Below are positions 25,594-39,200 of a DNA stretch of 64,000 bases, one piece after another. The notes below the pieces were generated by a model. It was not told the origin of the DNA and did no database searches. It saw nothing but the letters and a program-made list of their open reading frames with translations. Both the position numbers and the translations under genes were made by a program. The stretch is from Isoperla grammatica (lineage: Eukaryota; Arthropoda; Insecta; Plecoptera; Perlodidae), in the NCBI GenBank assembly GCA_945910005.1, contig OX246741.1:11270669-11334668 (forward strand), read 5' to 3'. Each line of letters starts with the position of its first letter. Position 1 is the first letter of the stretch.

Positions 25594-25730
25594 ACACGGT
25601 TCAATACTTTCGTCAAACTTCAAAAAAGCATAAATTAATAGAAGCTATATTGTTGCAGTTTTTTACCAATTTGTTTTTGATTCGCTTTTGTTCTTGAATT
25701 AAATAAGTTTGACGAAAGTATTGAGTCGTG
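25594..25730. mobile_element. Foldback MITE
   Basis: Perfect 20-bp inverted ends TCAATACTTTCGTCAAACTT (25601-25620) and complement (25705-25724), extended a few bases by weaker pairing (CACG). Confidence 0.7.
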
Positions 25731-27669
25731 TGATGCCGGCACAAGCAGTGCGACGATGTCCCCTTTGAGGGCCACCGACTTGAGTCCACAGAATTCTGGA
25801 TACGAACTGAAATATACGTTTGGGTGGAAGTTGGAGGTCCCCAAGATGCACATAATACGTCCCTTAGGTTAGGGACCTCCATAATTGTTAAGGAGTTGTT
25901 TTAATTGTGGAATATAACATTCAATAAAACAATCCCATACAACCCTAGGGATCCCCCAACTATCCGGGATACCTTTGCATTGATTTATGTGTTAATAGTT
26001 GCCGTCCATAATAAAAAAGAACTGATGGTTTTCAACTTTATTACAGACGCACGAATATTATAAGTCTGTTCTGCATATGTTATGTAATCATACTCACTGT
26101 AAAAATCACTGCAACTTATTGTACAACGGTTCCTTTTTAATTTTAACAAAACAAATCATAACAACGAAATTTTTAAATCCATACACGAGCGGATACCTCT
26201 AGTAGTATAAATTGACATGCAAGAGCACCGTAGCTCTCATATAACTATCCAACTAACCTGCCAAGGGTCAGCCGCGGAAAGTAACAGCAAAGTCCTTCGC
26301 GCCCCCCTATTTGTTGAGCCTCACGAACACTGATGAAAAGAAATGTAAAAGTTTTAATTTACTCTAAGAAAGAATTTCAACATGAGAACCTCATCGAGTT
26401 ATAATTATTTTCTCTTTGAAAACCGAAATCAAGTACCCGAGTCAAGTTTACAACTATATCAAAGAAGACACCCAACGTCACCAAACTTGGATCAAGCCCC
26501 CCCCCCCCCCTCCCCCCCAACTACCGCCGAAAAGACGATTGCGCCCGACTTGTATCTCACCCACTGCAGCTAATTTTTTGATAGCCAGCATATTATACAA
26601 AACTTGTAATTATGTATTTATTCTTAATTTTAGTCTTAGTATTTAAACTATAATATAGGGTTAAGGTCATACCACGGACAACACGGTGAAAGCTGTTATG
26701 TATTTATAATACTCTGTCAAATTGATGAACATCATGACTGTATGAATACTATGTTCAATAAAATATGAAAAATAAAATATGAAAATATGAAAGATATGAC
26801 CCACTGTTACTGTTAGCCTACTATATTAGTTGAGAACCTCAGTATGAATTGTAGTGCATTGGTCACGCACTCGAATACCGACTAAATTTTAGAGACGGTT
26901 TCGCCATTTTGTTAAATACTGTACAAAATTCTGCCCCCCGGAATGCCGTGACTCTTTCACTCTCTCGTGTTAATTTGCTTACGTCACAACTCACAACTGT
27001 CGTCATCAAAGCTCTGTCTTAAAGAATGCGTAACACTATAATGAAGTCACGAGTACAAGAACGAGTGAGCAGAATCAATGACAATCTGTGTTTACCAATT
27101 ATAGCTGATAATTCGCTCTCGCACAAATAAAGTAGATAGTACAGTCGGTGTTCAACACATGCACACGATTTGTGTGTTTGTAATCAAGCATTTTGACCAC
27201 CGCCGTTCATGATGACTTGAAAACAGTGGCTGCAACTTTCCCCAACAACGTGAAGAATACAAACTTCTCTTTCTGTTCACAAGTTTATCGGTACATTAAA
27301 AACAACGGGTTGGGGTTCCACGTTTCGGATCACAAGAAATGTGAGCTGTAAAAAATAATTCTCAGAAGAGACGGTCGCTCCACGCAGTTTATTTCAACGG
27401 AATTCGCCGCGGGATTTAGCGGTACCTGCTTGTTATCTAGTCCACTGCGTATAACCTCGCTTGGAATGTGTACCTAAACAACGCCTGCCAACAGACGCAC
27501 TGCCGAAACATAAGAACGAGATGCAGCCAGATTTAAGTTTAATTCATGATGACACTATATACCTTGCCAGTTAAGGCTATATGACTCGTTACAGTGTGGG
27601 ATATATGTACACACCATCTCTACTATTCACATCATACGCTTTTAGTGACACTATGTTGTTTGTCTGCAG

Positions 27670-29846
<2,177 letters not shown>

Positions 29847-30245
29847 GAGAGTGTTGACCTTGATGCAGAAACCCACCCCCTCGGAACCGATCTGTTTCCA
29901 CGTCTCTACTATAAATATGTTTATGTTTAACTGATGCGAGGTGATGTGGGCACACATTGTGACTATTCTATCATTGTTCTGAGAATCAACAAGTAGTTAT
30001 TGTAACCAACCATTTTGTGTGCCTGAGCTCTTATAAACTATGAATTTCCGTTTCATCTTCGCTCCTCCATGTTACATAAATGTTTTCAATTGCGATATTC
30101 TGTACGTGTATAATTATCTGAAGTAGAAATCACTTTAATATGTAGCCAAAAAGACGTCGTTCTTCCTTCTGTATAAACATAATTAATTGTGAATCAATAA
30201 GCAAACATCCTGAATTAGAAAATAAACTCTATATTTATTTGACAA
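29847..30245 (+). other. 3' UTR of the neuropeptide gene
   Basis: AT-rich sequence from the stop codon to the poly(A) signal at 30221. The exact end is inferred. Confidence 0.5.
30221..30226 (+). terminator. Poly(A) signal AATAAA
   Basis: First canonical AATAAA downstream of the neuropeptide stop, 375 bp on, in an AT-rich context; cleavage is expected about 20 bp later. Inference from the motif alone. Confidence 0.5.
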
Positions 30246-30825
30246 TCAGAAACAAGGGTGTGTTGTTTTGTTTGGCTTGATCCCGCCCACCTCCTACATG
30301 GCACGACTTCCCCATCCTCGGAGCTGACCAACTCACACACCAAACATGGGTCACGATGACAGTCATTACTTGTAAAGTAGTTGGACTAATGTCCGTATGC
30401 ATAGTTCAGACTCAAGCCTTTCTCAACTCAGCCGCTCTTCAGCTTTCCCAGCCTCCAATCTCGGAACAGCATTGCCGTGCGGACTGCTCTGTAATTGTAA
30501 CGGATTACCTCGTTCTATAGTTCCGCCGTACCCACACAGAATGCGCCCCATGCAGTGTTTGAACTGGGCCCGCTGACGTTTGCCGCCACCTGTCGTGTAT
30601 TTACTAAAGCTTTCAGGTACAGATTGCTACACAGACAGAGCTGAACATCCACGCATTGTGGATGTTTATATAATAATAATAATAATAATAAGTATAAGTG
30701 CGTTCTCTAAAGGCTCCAGGCCCATGTATGCGTCCGGCTCTTGCGATGCGATGCGTGCGACACAAACAATACACTTTTGAAGTGTCTTAATACATATCTT
30801 CATATACATTCATTATGATCGGACG

Positions 30826-31265
30826 ATACTTACCTGGCGTAGGGCAAGGTCCACTTGATCTCCGCCTAGCGGAGGCTCGTCGAACTCCCAAGTTAGGTCG
30901 TCGCAAGGGAACCAAAATCGCCATGTTGTATCCCACTAAAAAAACTGTTATAATAATTAAATATCCGTTGTAGATCATGTAACACTATAATTAAAACACG
31001 TAAAAGAGACATTTTGATAGATAACAATGATTCAAGATTATAAAATATGATGATTGTTTCCTTTTTAGGAGGTAATTCTATTTGACAGATCACTTCATTT
31101 GTTTTCTTTCACGTTTCTCCCATTTGATTAACATGTGATTTTTAACATTGTGGAACGGACTGCGATGACCTAACTTGGGAGTTCGACGAGCCTCCGCTAG
31201 GCGGAGATCAAGTGGACCTTGGCGTAGGGGTTACCGTGATCAACAAGGCGGTGACTCTTGCCAAT
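30826..31265 (+). pseudogene. U1 snRNA 5' fragment, split by a MITE
   Basis: ATACTTACCTGGCGTAGGG at 30826-30844 is the canonical U1 5' end, which base-pairs with splice donors. After the inserted element (30845-31221) the U1 sequence resumes with the duplicated GCGTAGGG and continues GTTACCGTGATCAACAAGGC GGT, close to the fly form in stem I. Beyond about 31258 the likeness to U1 stops (no stem-loop II or Sm site), so it is a truncated pseudogene even without the insertion. Confidence 0.75.
30837..31229. mobile_element. hAT-type MITE inserted in U1 (377 bp, 8-bp TSD)
   Basis: Element 30845-31221. Inverted ends of 61 bp with a single mismatch, starting CAAGGTCCACTTGATCTCCG and holding the inner palindrome CTCCGCCTAGCGGAG. 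The perfect 8-bp target duplication GCGTAGGG (30837-30844, 31222-31229) points to hAT. A related relic lies at about 37118 (AGTTCGACGAGCCTGTGCTA). Confidence 0.88.
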
Positions 31266-31702
31266 TAAACTGCCCTCTCGATTGCAATATATCGAGGAGC
31301 AATTAACCAAACAGCTTTGGGATCCGCCTGTTCTGAGTGGTTCGAACGCAAGATTACTCTCAGACAGGAATCCAATAAGCAGAAGAACAGAAGATTAAGG
31401 GGCATCACCCCGTGTCCTTTTCCTTCAAGTTTTAACTTCTTCCCCTTCCTCCCTTATCCTTCTCCTCCCTTCCTCCCTTCCCCTTTCTCCCCTTACCACC
31501 AACGCGATTGCGGAAATTCCCCCGCGATCGTGACGGTGCTGGGTCTTACACCCTCCCTCCCTTCCCTTATCCCGCTCACCAACGCGACCGCGGAAGGGTT
31601 CTGTCCCCCGCGCTAGTGGCGGTGTCGGGTGTTTAACCCTCTCCCTTCCCCTTCCTCACCCCCTCCCTCCCCTCCCAGATAGTAAACTATCACATCCTTG
31701 AC

Positions 31703-33493
31703 ATGGTTTTCCCGCCATTTCACCCGAAGGCCACGCCCGCCGCTGGTCTTCCCCAATTCTTGCCTCATAAGAGGTCTACAATTAATAAACCATCGCACCC
31801 TGGTACCTCCACCGGGATGCTACCCCCGATAATCCCGCCCCTTATGGCAGCTACCTCGTCCAAGCCACGCACTCCTGAACCACCTCCAGTGTGGACTAAG
31901 ATCCCACTGAAGGTGAAGGAGCCGCGAAAGGGCCGTTACTCCTTCCCCATTATTTCCACTGACGCAGGAGTCCCTCCATCAGCTCCACTACCCGATCAAC
32001 CAGTCCCAGTCAGGCCAGTAACGCCCACCGCAAATAGGTTTCTGGCCCTAGATGTCGACTGCGACATCATGTCGGACGACGACAACTCCCTGGTCATAGA
32101 CTCCGGCGCTGAAAGCGAGATGGAGCTATGCCAGTCTCAACCCTCGACCAGCAAAACAGTGCGTCCGAAACGTCGCCGGACCCACTCGCCCTCCCCCGAC
32201 TCAGACGCGTCTTCTGTCCGCTCTACCGCATCCAGGCCACCGAAACTCCATGCACAACGTGCAAGTCCCAGCTCCGTAATACATAAACCGGTAGCTACGC
32301 ATCCCCCAGCAACTTCCTCGGACCAAGCTAACCCTGGGACTGCCAATCAGCACCCCTCCGACTCGAAACCCCCGCCCATCCTCTTATACAATATCGAAAA
32401 CTATTCCTCTTTGGTCACCCTATTGGCCAAGGCCACCAAAGGGGCATATACCATCTCGGCCACAGCGGAAGCCTTCCGCATCAAACCCAATCTCCGACAA
32501 ACCTATGACGAGATTTTCCAATATTTACGGGGCAATAAACTCCTCTTTCACACTTTCCCGACCGTCGAACAGAGACAGAAACGTCTCGTAATTCGCGGTC
32601 TTTCCTCCTCTGTGCCAGTCGAGGACATAAAACTTGATCTAACGGAGCAGGGCGTCAATATCATTGACCTCCGTCAAATCCTGCATAATGGCGACTCTCC
32701 GTCCACTCGTCGACCCATGCCCTTGTTTGTTGCCACCGTCTCTCTCTTTGACACCGGCGTCCCCCTTCATACAGTCACCATCATCTGCCACCACAAAGTG
32801 ACATTTGAACGTTACCGTGGCCAATCAGGTCCACGGCAATGCTTCAATTGCCAACAATTTGGCCATTCATCGGCCTTCTGCCATCTTCCGCCGGCGTGCT
32901 TTAAATGCGCCCAGGCCCACAAGTCAGCGCATTGCCCCAAATCCCCCGACTCACCCGCCACTTGCGTCAACTGCAAACAAGCCCACCCAGCCTCGTACCG
33001 TAAGTGCAAGGCATATCTTGATGCATGTGATGCCCGAGCACAGAGCAACCAAAACCAGCCAGGCCGTCCGGTAACAAACCGCCGCCAAAAGCAACCACCT
33101 CCGCCGACTGTAGCTTCACAACAGCGTGCTAGCTTCCCCGCAGCCACCTTCAGTGCCGCATTTCCCCCACTAGTCTCGTACGCACAAGCTGTCCAGGCCT
33201 CGACACCACAACAGTCTCCACCTGACCTAACTGATGTACCACACACCAGTCCGTCACAGTCTTCTCAACCCCATGGCCCAGTTCCCGCCCCACGGCGTCC
33301 ACGTGGCCATGTACCACCTTCACAACCGCCGCCTCCACTGCTGCCGCCTCCACTTGCTCCCCAAGGTCGTAACCCGGCCTGGACCATCATCGGCCAAATA
33401 GCCGATGCCCTCATCGCCTATTCCAGCGACCCCATCATTTCCACCCTAGCTACCCTTTTTAAAACACTCATCTCTGCACCCAACAATGGCTAA
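31703..33493 (+). CDS. Retrotransposon ORF1: gag-like zinc-knuckle protein
   Basis: 596 residues. The first 220 or so are Pro/Ser-rich and disordered. A conserved PRE_C2HC-type segment follows (RLVIRGLSSSVPVEDIKLDL, residues about 290-375), and then three zinc knuckles: CFNCQQFGHSSAFC (about 380), CFKCAQAHKSAHC (about 400) and CVNCKQAHPASYRKC (about 423). A long Pro/Gln-rich tail ends the protein. Such proteins bind the element's RNA and form particles with ORF2p. The ATG at 31703 is the first good start after the pyrimidine-rich leader. No internal stop or frameshift, so this copy may be young. The smaller minus-strand frames inside are shadows. Confidence 0.9.
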   Translation: MVFPPFHPKATPAAGLPQFLPHKRSTINKPSHPGTSTGMLPPIIPPLMAATSSKPRTPEPPPVWTKIPLKVKEPRKGRYSFPIISTDAGVPPSAPLPDQPVPVRPVTPTANRFLALDVDCDIMSDDDNSLVIDSGAESEMELCQSQPSTSKTVRPKRRRTHSPSPDSDASSVRSTASRPPKLHAQRASPSSVIHKPVATHPPATSSDQANPGTANQHPSDSKPPPILLYNIENYSSLVTLLAKATKGAYTISATAEAFRIKPNLRQTYDEIFQYLRGNKLLFHTFPTVEQRQKRLVIRGLSSSVPVEDIKLDLTEQGVNIIDLRQILHNGDSPSTRRPMPLFVATVSLFDTGVPLHTVTIICHHKVTFERYRGQSGPRQCFNCQQFGHSSAFCHLPPACFKCAQAHKSAHCPKSPDSPATCVNCKQAHPASYRKCKAYLDACDARAQSNQNQPGRPVTNRRQKQPPPPTVASQQRASFPAATFSAAFPPLVSYAQAVQASTPQQSPPDLTDVPHTSPSQSSQPHGPVPAPRRPRGHVPPSQPPPPLLPPPLAPQGRNPAWTIIGQIADALIAYSSDPIISTLATLFKTLISAPNNG

Positions 33494-36278
33494 GCTGGAA
33501 TTGAAATTACTGGCGTGGAACGCCAATGGAGGAGTTCGTCGCAAAACGGCAGAACTCATCCACCTAGTTCATCAACTTTCCATAGACATCATTCTCATCA
33601 ACGAAACTCATCTTCTCCCTTCTGACAACTGGTCTATTCCTGGCTTCCAAATTCTCCGTAACGATCGACTGACAGCGTCTAAACGTACGAGAGGGGGTGG
33701 TACTGCCATTCTCTCTCGCTCTACAGCCGCCGTCGTTCAAGAGCCCACCCCCCTTCTTTCTGCGGTCGAAGCCACTATCGCAATTGTGAAAACAGCTGCT
33801 GGCCCGATGCGATGCATCGCAGCATACTCGCCCCCAAATAAACATTTCACTGGCACCGACTTTAATTCCCTCTTCACTTCACAAATGCCGACTGTTCTGG
33901 CGGGTGACTTAAATGCCAAACACCATCTTTGGAATTCGGCTGTCAACAACACGCGGGGACTTGCTCTCCTTCGTTTCATCACGTCTACCAACCTTAGACT
34001 CAATGTCACTGGGCCTGTCGAACCAACATACTACCACTATCGGGACACTACCCCTCCTGATGTGCTAGACATTGCCATTATTCGGAACATCCACACATCT
34101 TACGATATTTCGACAGTCCAGGCACTCACATCCGACCATAATCCGATCCTCATAAATATTGGTAACAAAATCAATTACCAACCACCTACCCCCCGGTTCT
34201 CATACGGAAAAGCCGACTGGCAGCGCTTCCGTAATCATATTCATAACCGCCTCACTGCCCTCCCACTTCCACTTCTCGACTCATCTTCAGCTATCGATAC
34301 GTCGATCTCCTTCCTATCGGCTCTTATCCGTCAGGCAGCTAATGTTGCAATCCCCAAATACACACCGTCGCCCTCAACACATCTGTCTTTACCACCTGCC
34401 CTTCGTGCATGTGTGCGACAGAAAAATCGAGCCCGTCGGCGCTGGCAAGCGTTCCGAACGCCAGACTGCAAGGCCGAATACGACAGACTGCAACGTGCAC
34501 TTGACCGCGATATTGCCGACCATATGTCATCGCAGTGGGAAGCAAAACTGTCAACTCTCTCTTACCACGACAACTCCATCTGGCGGATGGCCAAGACGCT
34601 ACAGAAGTCGAAAGCACCCAATCCCCCGATCCTCACACCTGCAGGCTGGGCACTTAGTAGCCCGGACAAAGCCGAGGCAATCTCGCGCAGTCTGGAACTG
34701 GCCTTCATCCCAAATCCACCAGTTCCTGGCGAACCTGATTTGGATAGGTTAATGAAAATCTACTTTTCGAAAACTGTGTGCCCGGAACCCCCACCAGAGT
34801 ACAATTTACAGCCCTTTGAACTACGTACCATCTTTTCCAAATTAAACCCCCGTAAAGCCCCTGGTCCCGACGGTATAGGAGCGGTGCTCATTCGACAACT
34901 TCCCGGGTCAGCTGTGGCAGTCCTCTTCCATATTTATGAACGGTGCCTCACTACGTCATATTTCCCAAAAAATTGGAAAATGGCCAAAATTATCTCAATC
35001 TTAAAACCCGGGAAACCGCCGTCAGACCCGTCCAGCTACAGACCAATCAGTCTTCTCAATGTCATGGCCAAAATGCTTGAGTCACTGGTCCTCACACGCA
35101 TCAAGCGACATTTAGCCGAAAACACCATTATCCCCCAGTATCAATTTGGTTTCGTAGCAAACACCTCTACGGAACATCAACTTTTACGTCTCACAAATCG
35201 CATCACCCATGGTTTCAATAACAAGAAAGTCACAGCCGTTGCTTTCCTCGACATTGCCAAAGCTTTCGACTCAGTCTGGCATGCTGGCTTGTTATTGAAA
35301 CTAGCCCGGTACAAATTCCCCCTGCATATCATTCACTTTCTCCAATCATTCCTCCACAAAAGAAGTTTTCGGGCATCCTGGCTGGGGTCACTGTCTTCAC
35401 CACGAAAAATACGCGCAGGAGTACCTCAGGGATCAGTACTCAGTCCAACCCTATTTAATATTTACACGGCGGACATGCCAGAAATGCCCAAGGGTGTTGA
35501 TGTGCATCTCTTTGCAGATGATGACGCCATTGCTGCCACCTCCCGCTCCGCGGAGCTTGCTGTAAAACACCTCCAAGCTGGTCTCGACTTAATATCTCCA
35601 TGGTATGCCAAATGGCGTTTTAAACTCAACGTTGGCAAAACTTCAGCTACCATGTTTACCACTGGTCGTGCCCTCAAACAATTTCCCCTCTTTCTGGACG
35701 GTGTCCCGATCGAATGGTCCAAGACCAATCTGTACCTTGGTGCACTTCTAGACCGCCATCTTAGCTGGAACCATCATGTTACCAAAGTGATGCAAAAGAG
35801 TCGTAACAAAATGTTTGCTCTTCGGTCAATACTGAGGTCTCCAGTTATTGCAGAGAAAGACCGTCTTCGGATCTACACGACCGTTATCCGTCCCACATTT
35901 CTCTATGCCGCTCCCATATGGGGCACCACATCATATACTAATTTTCTAAAATTACAGCGCCTCCAAAATACTGTCCTCCGAGTGGTGATGCACCTCCCTA
36001 AATACACCCCAATCGTTCCGCTCCACACTTCTCTGGATCTACCTTTGGTAGACAAGTTGGTTCAGGATCGATCCCTTAAATTCTTTAACTCTTTATCACG
36101 GCACCCAAACCCTCTCGTGAGGTCACAGTTGGACTTTATGCCCAACCCTCATGATAGATATCTCCGTCCAGTCGCAAGCATAAACACCCTTGAATTCAGA
36201 CCTCCCAACCCACGGGCATGTGGACGCCACCGCAACATTCGCCTTCCCCTCTTTGCCAAGAAAAGACGGGTGAGGTAG
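33486..36278 (+). CDS. Retrotransposon ORF2: APE endonuclease and reverse transcriptase
   Basis: 930 residues. The endonuclease has its catalytic set: WNANGG (residue 11), NE at 39-40, AGDLNAKH (about 141) and TSDH (about 216). Reverse transcriptase blocks are KAPGPDGIG, SYRPISLLNVMAKMLE, FLDIAKAFDSVWH, GVPQGSVLSPTLFNIY and the active-site FADDD (about 675). The thumb region and a C-terminal tail (LDLPLVDKLVQDRSLKFFNS) follow; no RNase H. It makes a nick in target DNA and copies the element's RNA there. NAKH in the endonuclease is typical of the Jockey group. The start ATG overlaps the ORF1 stop (ATGGCTAA), suggesting translation by re-initiation. All motifs are intact, so activity is possible. 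Confidence 0.93.
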   Translation: MAKLELKLLAWNANGGVRRKTAELIHLVHQLSIDIILINETHLLPSDNWSIPGFQILRNDRLTASKRTRGGGTAILSRSTAAVVQEPTPLLSAVEATIAIVKTAAGPMRCIAAYSPPNKHFTGTDFNSLFTSQMPTVLAGDLNAKHHLWNSAVNNTRGLALLRFITSTNLRLNVTGPVEPTYYHYRDTTPPDVLDIAIIRNIHTSYDISTVQALTSDHNPILINIGNKINYQPPTPRFSYGKADWQRFRNHIHNRLTALPLPLLDSSSAIDTSISFLSALIRQAANVAIPKYTPSPSTHLSLPPALRACVRQKNRARRRWQAFRTPDCKAEYDRLQRALDRDIADHMSSQWEAKLSTLSYHDNSIWRMAKTLQKSKAPNPPILTPAGWALSSPDKAEAISRSLELAFIPNPPVPGEPDLDRLMKIYFSKTVCPEPPPEYNLQPFELRTIFSKLNPRKAPGPDGIGAVLIRQLPGSAVAVLFHIYERCLTTSYFPKNWKMAKIISILKPGKPPSDPSSYRPISLLNVMAKMLESLVLTRIKRHLAENTIIPQYQFGFVANTSTEHQLLRLTNRITHGFNNKKVTAVAFLDIAKAFDSVWHAGLLLKLARYKFPLHIIHFLQSFLHKRSFRASWLGSLSSPRKIRAGVPQGSVLSPTLFNIYTADMPEMPKGVDVHLFADDDAIAATSRSAELAVKHLQAGLDLISPWYAKWRFKLNVGKTSATMFTTGRALKQFPLFLDGVPIEWSKTNLYLGALLDRHLSWNHHVTKVMQKSRNKMFALRSILRSPVIAEKDRLRIYTTVIRPTFLYAAPIWGTTSYTNFLKLQRLQNTVLRVVMHLPKYTPIVPLHTSLDLPLVDKLVQDRSLKFFNSLSRHPNPLVRSQLDFMPNPHDRYLRPVASINTLEFRPPNPRACGRHRNIRLPLFAKKRRVR

Positions 36279-39200
36279 TACCTCTATTCATTCCCATCAG
36301 GACCCTTCCTGAACTTACCTATTTATTCCTAGTCGTTGTAAACCCAACCTCTTCTATTAATTTCATACTGATATCACTCTAAATTCTTTCTGCCTTCGGG
36401 CCATTACATTCTTTTTCCTAACGTTCTGCCTTCAGCAACAAAACCATCACATCTGTATTCTAATCATACTTCTCTTAAGGACACTGTCCGGTCGAGATTG
36501 TCAAGCAAAAGGAAACTGTACCTTATTGCCTCCATCCAAAGCTCCAAAGCTCCAAATACATATCTTAAGATTCTCAAAGACTAGAGAGCTAGACGGGTCC
36601 TAACTTAGAAGGCCCACCTCGTGGCGACATCCGATTGTCCGTCCGATGTTAAAATATTTTCAACTCTTGTCGCATGCAACGGATCGCACGCACCAACGCA
36701 TCAGTCGCGTGATATACGGGCTGTGATTGGATGAACGGGGAAAACGATCGCATCGCACGGATCGGACACATACGGACACAGTTCTACAACGTTTGTCTTG
36801 CACGACACCTGCTACCAGGAAAAAGAAGAAGAAGAAGAGCACGATTGAGTCCATGGAGGCAAGACATTTCACAGGTTTGCTAACACATACAATCACCACT
36901 TCCAATACAGGAAACATGTTCTAAAAACTAGATTAAAAAACCTATTTTTTATATTTAAAAAATAAAAACATTTTAAAATCAACCAAATCAAGTGAATACA
37001 GAAATACACGATTTCCCAATTCAAAATGGCTTCTAGCTGGTACGCGTCCCACTATACACTGTGGCAGGGGATCACGGCATCTTAGACCTTCAGTGAAGAT
37101 TCTCCATGGCAGCCAGCAAGTTCGACGAGCCTGTGCTAGGCCTGAAAATGTATGAATAATATGCTATGATGGAAGGCTGCTTAATATTTTTTTCTAAAAT
37201 GTTTATTTTACGTTATATTAAAAATAACATACAAATACGTAATTTACCACGTGTAGTAGCAAAACACTGGCGGGACACAAGTGTTTACATCGGCGCCCGC
37301 ATTAGGGGGGGGGGGGGGGGGCACGGGAGGCAATCGCCCCCCCTGGCTGCGAGGACAGGTCACTGCTCTTGAAGAAATTGTTACGGTAAACACTTCTTAT
37401 ATTGTGTAGGCTATGTGAGCGAGAGAGAGATAGAGAGAGAGAGAGGTAGGTAGGTAGGTTATTGAAATGTTCTTTGCCCAACACCCCCTCCCCCCTCCCC
37501 CTCCCTGAGATCCAAGTCTTGAAACTGACGTTTTGAATTGAATGAAAACGTCAGCTAGTCTTTGATATTGCCGTTATGATATATAAACTTGATTTGCTGT
37601 CGTCCTGCAATAATGGACCAATCAAAATCGAGTATCAATAACTCCAGTAGCATATACACTATACCACCACTATACTATCCAGAGATCCGTGACTGAAAAC
37701 GTTAAAAAGTATCAACCCACTGGATTTCTAAAACATCTTTCCGGGGGTAAAACAAAAAAACGTTTTAGTTTCAAGACTAGCATTTTCATGAAAAATACGC
37801 ATTGAGACCACGTGACCTACGATAACGTCAATGATTTTCATTTTCCGACGTTTTGTTTCAATACTTGGGTCACCGATAAACATTCTGCGGGTCTTTAGAT
37901 CTGTCTGTACCAAATTCTTTCAAATCACTGTTTAAAGGTGTGTTTATTTACCTGAACAAAACACTATTGCATCATAATACACATGTTGACCAATACAAAT
38001 TATAGCTATTTATTAGTTTGTATGTAAAATAGGATGATATTGTTGACTTGAACTTTTAAACAATGTAGTCTACATACGAATTAAAAGTCGCTGGAATAAG
38101 AATTCTATCAATTTGATAAGAGTAATTAGGAGACGTTTGATATTTGGTTACAAACGGTATCACAGCATTCTTAAGTTGGTAATAGCTCTGGTTGATCTAA
38201 TCACTGATTAAAAAACTGATTGAAAAACCGGCCCTTAGTCCAATGTGGCTCCATGTCTCATGATCGGCATTTGTACGGGAGGCAGCTGTAGAAAACCCCC
38301 CCAGCGATAATAATTGGGATGAGTTAAGTCTCCTACGTCATCAAGTCCACCACACGTGACTGATTGATTTTCACGTCTCCCGTGTCACCGCAGAGCCGAT
38401 AATCTCCCGCCAGTCCTCGACTTAACGTCTTAGAAGCCATAAGCTCGATCTCTTTGCTTTCTTAGCGATGATATTTTATTCAGCCTTCAGTCTTGCTTGG
38501 ATGGCCGGGGGCGCTGATTTTCTCTCGGCTTTTGATAGGCTAGTATGACGTCACACATAAATCGGTACAAAAATATAGAAACACCTTCTAGCAAAGGCTG
38601 ATCCACACAGATTTTTAATACAAAATGCATAAGGTTTTAAGACGTTGTTTTTAGGGCTCTGGTTCACATAGTTTTGTTTCGTTCAATAATAATAGTGTCT
38701 TTATTTTTTTTTCTTTTACATACAAAATACAACCGCACTGGTACATGAAAAAATACATAAGGAAATAATTTATTATGAAAAGGAAAAAAATGGGAAAATT
38801 TAAGTACATATGAACTTTTCTTACAATTAACCCTTAAAATGGCATAGTAAAGTGAAGTAATTTGTAACGTTTTATCCGCAGTTAAAACATCATTGTGATA
38901 CAATACAAATTTATTGAAATCTGTATTATCCATAATTAATTATAAAAGTATTGTTTACAATAATTCCTGCACATCTTACAATTAATTCGTAAGTATTATT
39001 ATTAAAGTAGATGGTCCGTTGATTTACGTGTCCCTAGAGCCAAGGAGTATGCATGCGGTTTGGACGGCATTGCACTTGTTTGAAAACCAAGACAACCACA
39101 AATACTCTTTGTAGCCGCCATGTTAGACCGTGACGTGATGATAATTCGTTCTTGAGATAGCGAATAATTATCCTGGCTGTTTTCGATGTGCTTTTGTCCT

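Larger units (their letters stand above)
31270..36560 (+). mobile_element. Full-length Jockey-like non-LTR retrotransposon
   Basis: Two intact, overlapping open frames (31703-33493 and 33486-36278), preceded by a pyrimidine-rich leader of about 400 bp with two imperfect copies of an 80-bp repeat (about 31497-31572 and 31573-31650; each has ACCAACGCGA.YGCGGAA). A 3' region of about 280 bp follows. The borders are estimates; I could not identify a clear target duplication or poly(A). The order gag-like zinc-knuckle ORF1, then APE endonuclease plus reverse transcriptase without RNase H, is the Jockey-clade plan. GC content and codon use differ sharply from the surroundings. Confidence 0.88.

Noticed and set aside
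33564..34752. Other-frame open frames in the retrotransposon
   Set aside because: Shadows of ORF2, which has complete endonuclease and RT motifs.
37086..37140. Second U1-like fragment (GGCAGGGGATCACG)
   Set aside because: Too short and its order does not follow U1; only the MITE-like relic AGTTCGACGAGCCT is credible.
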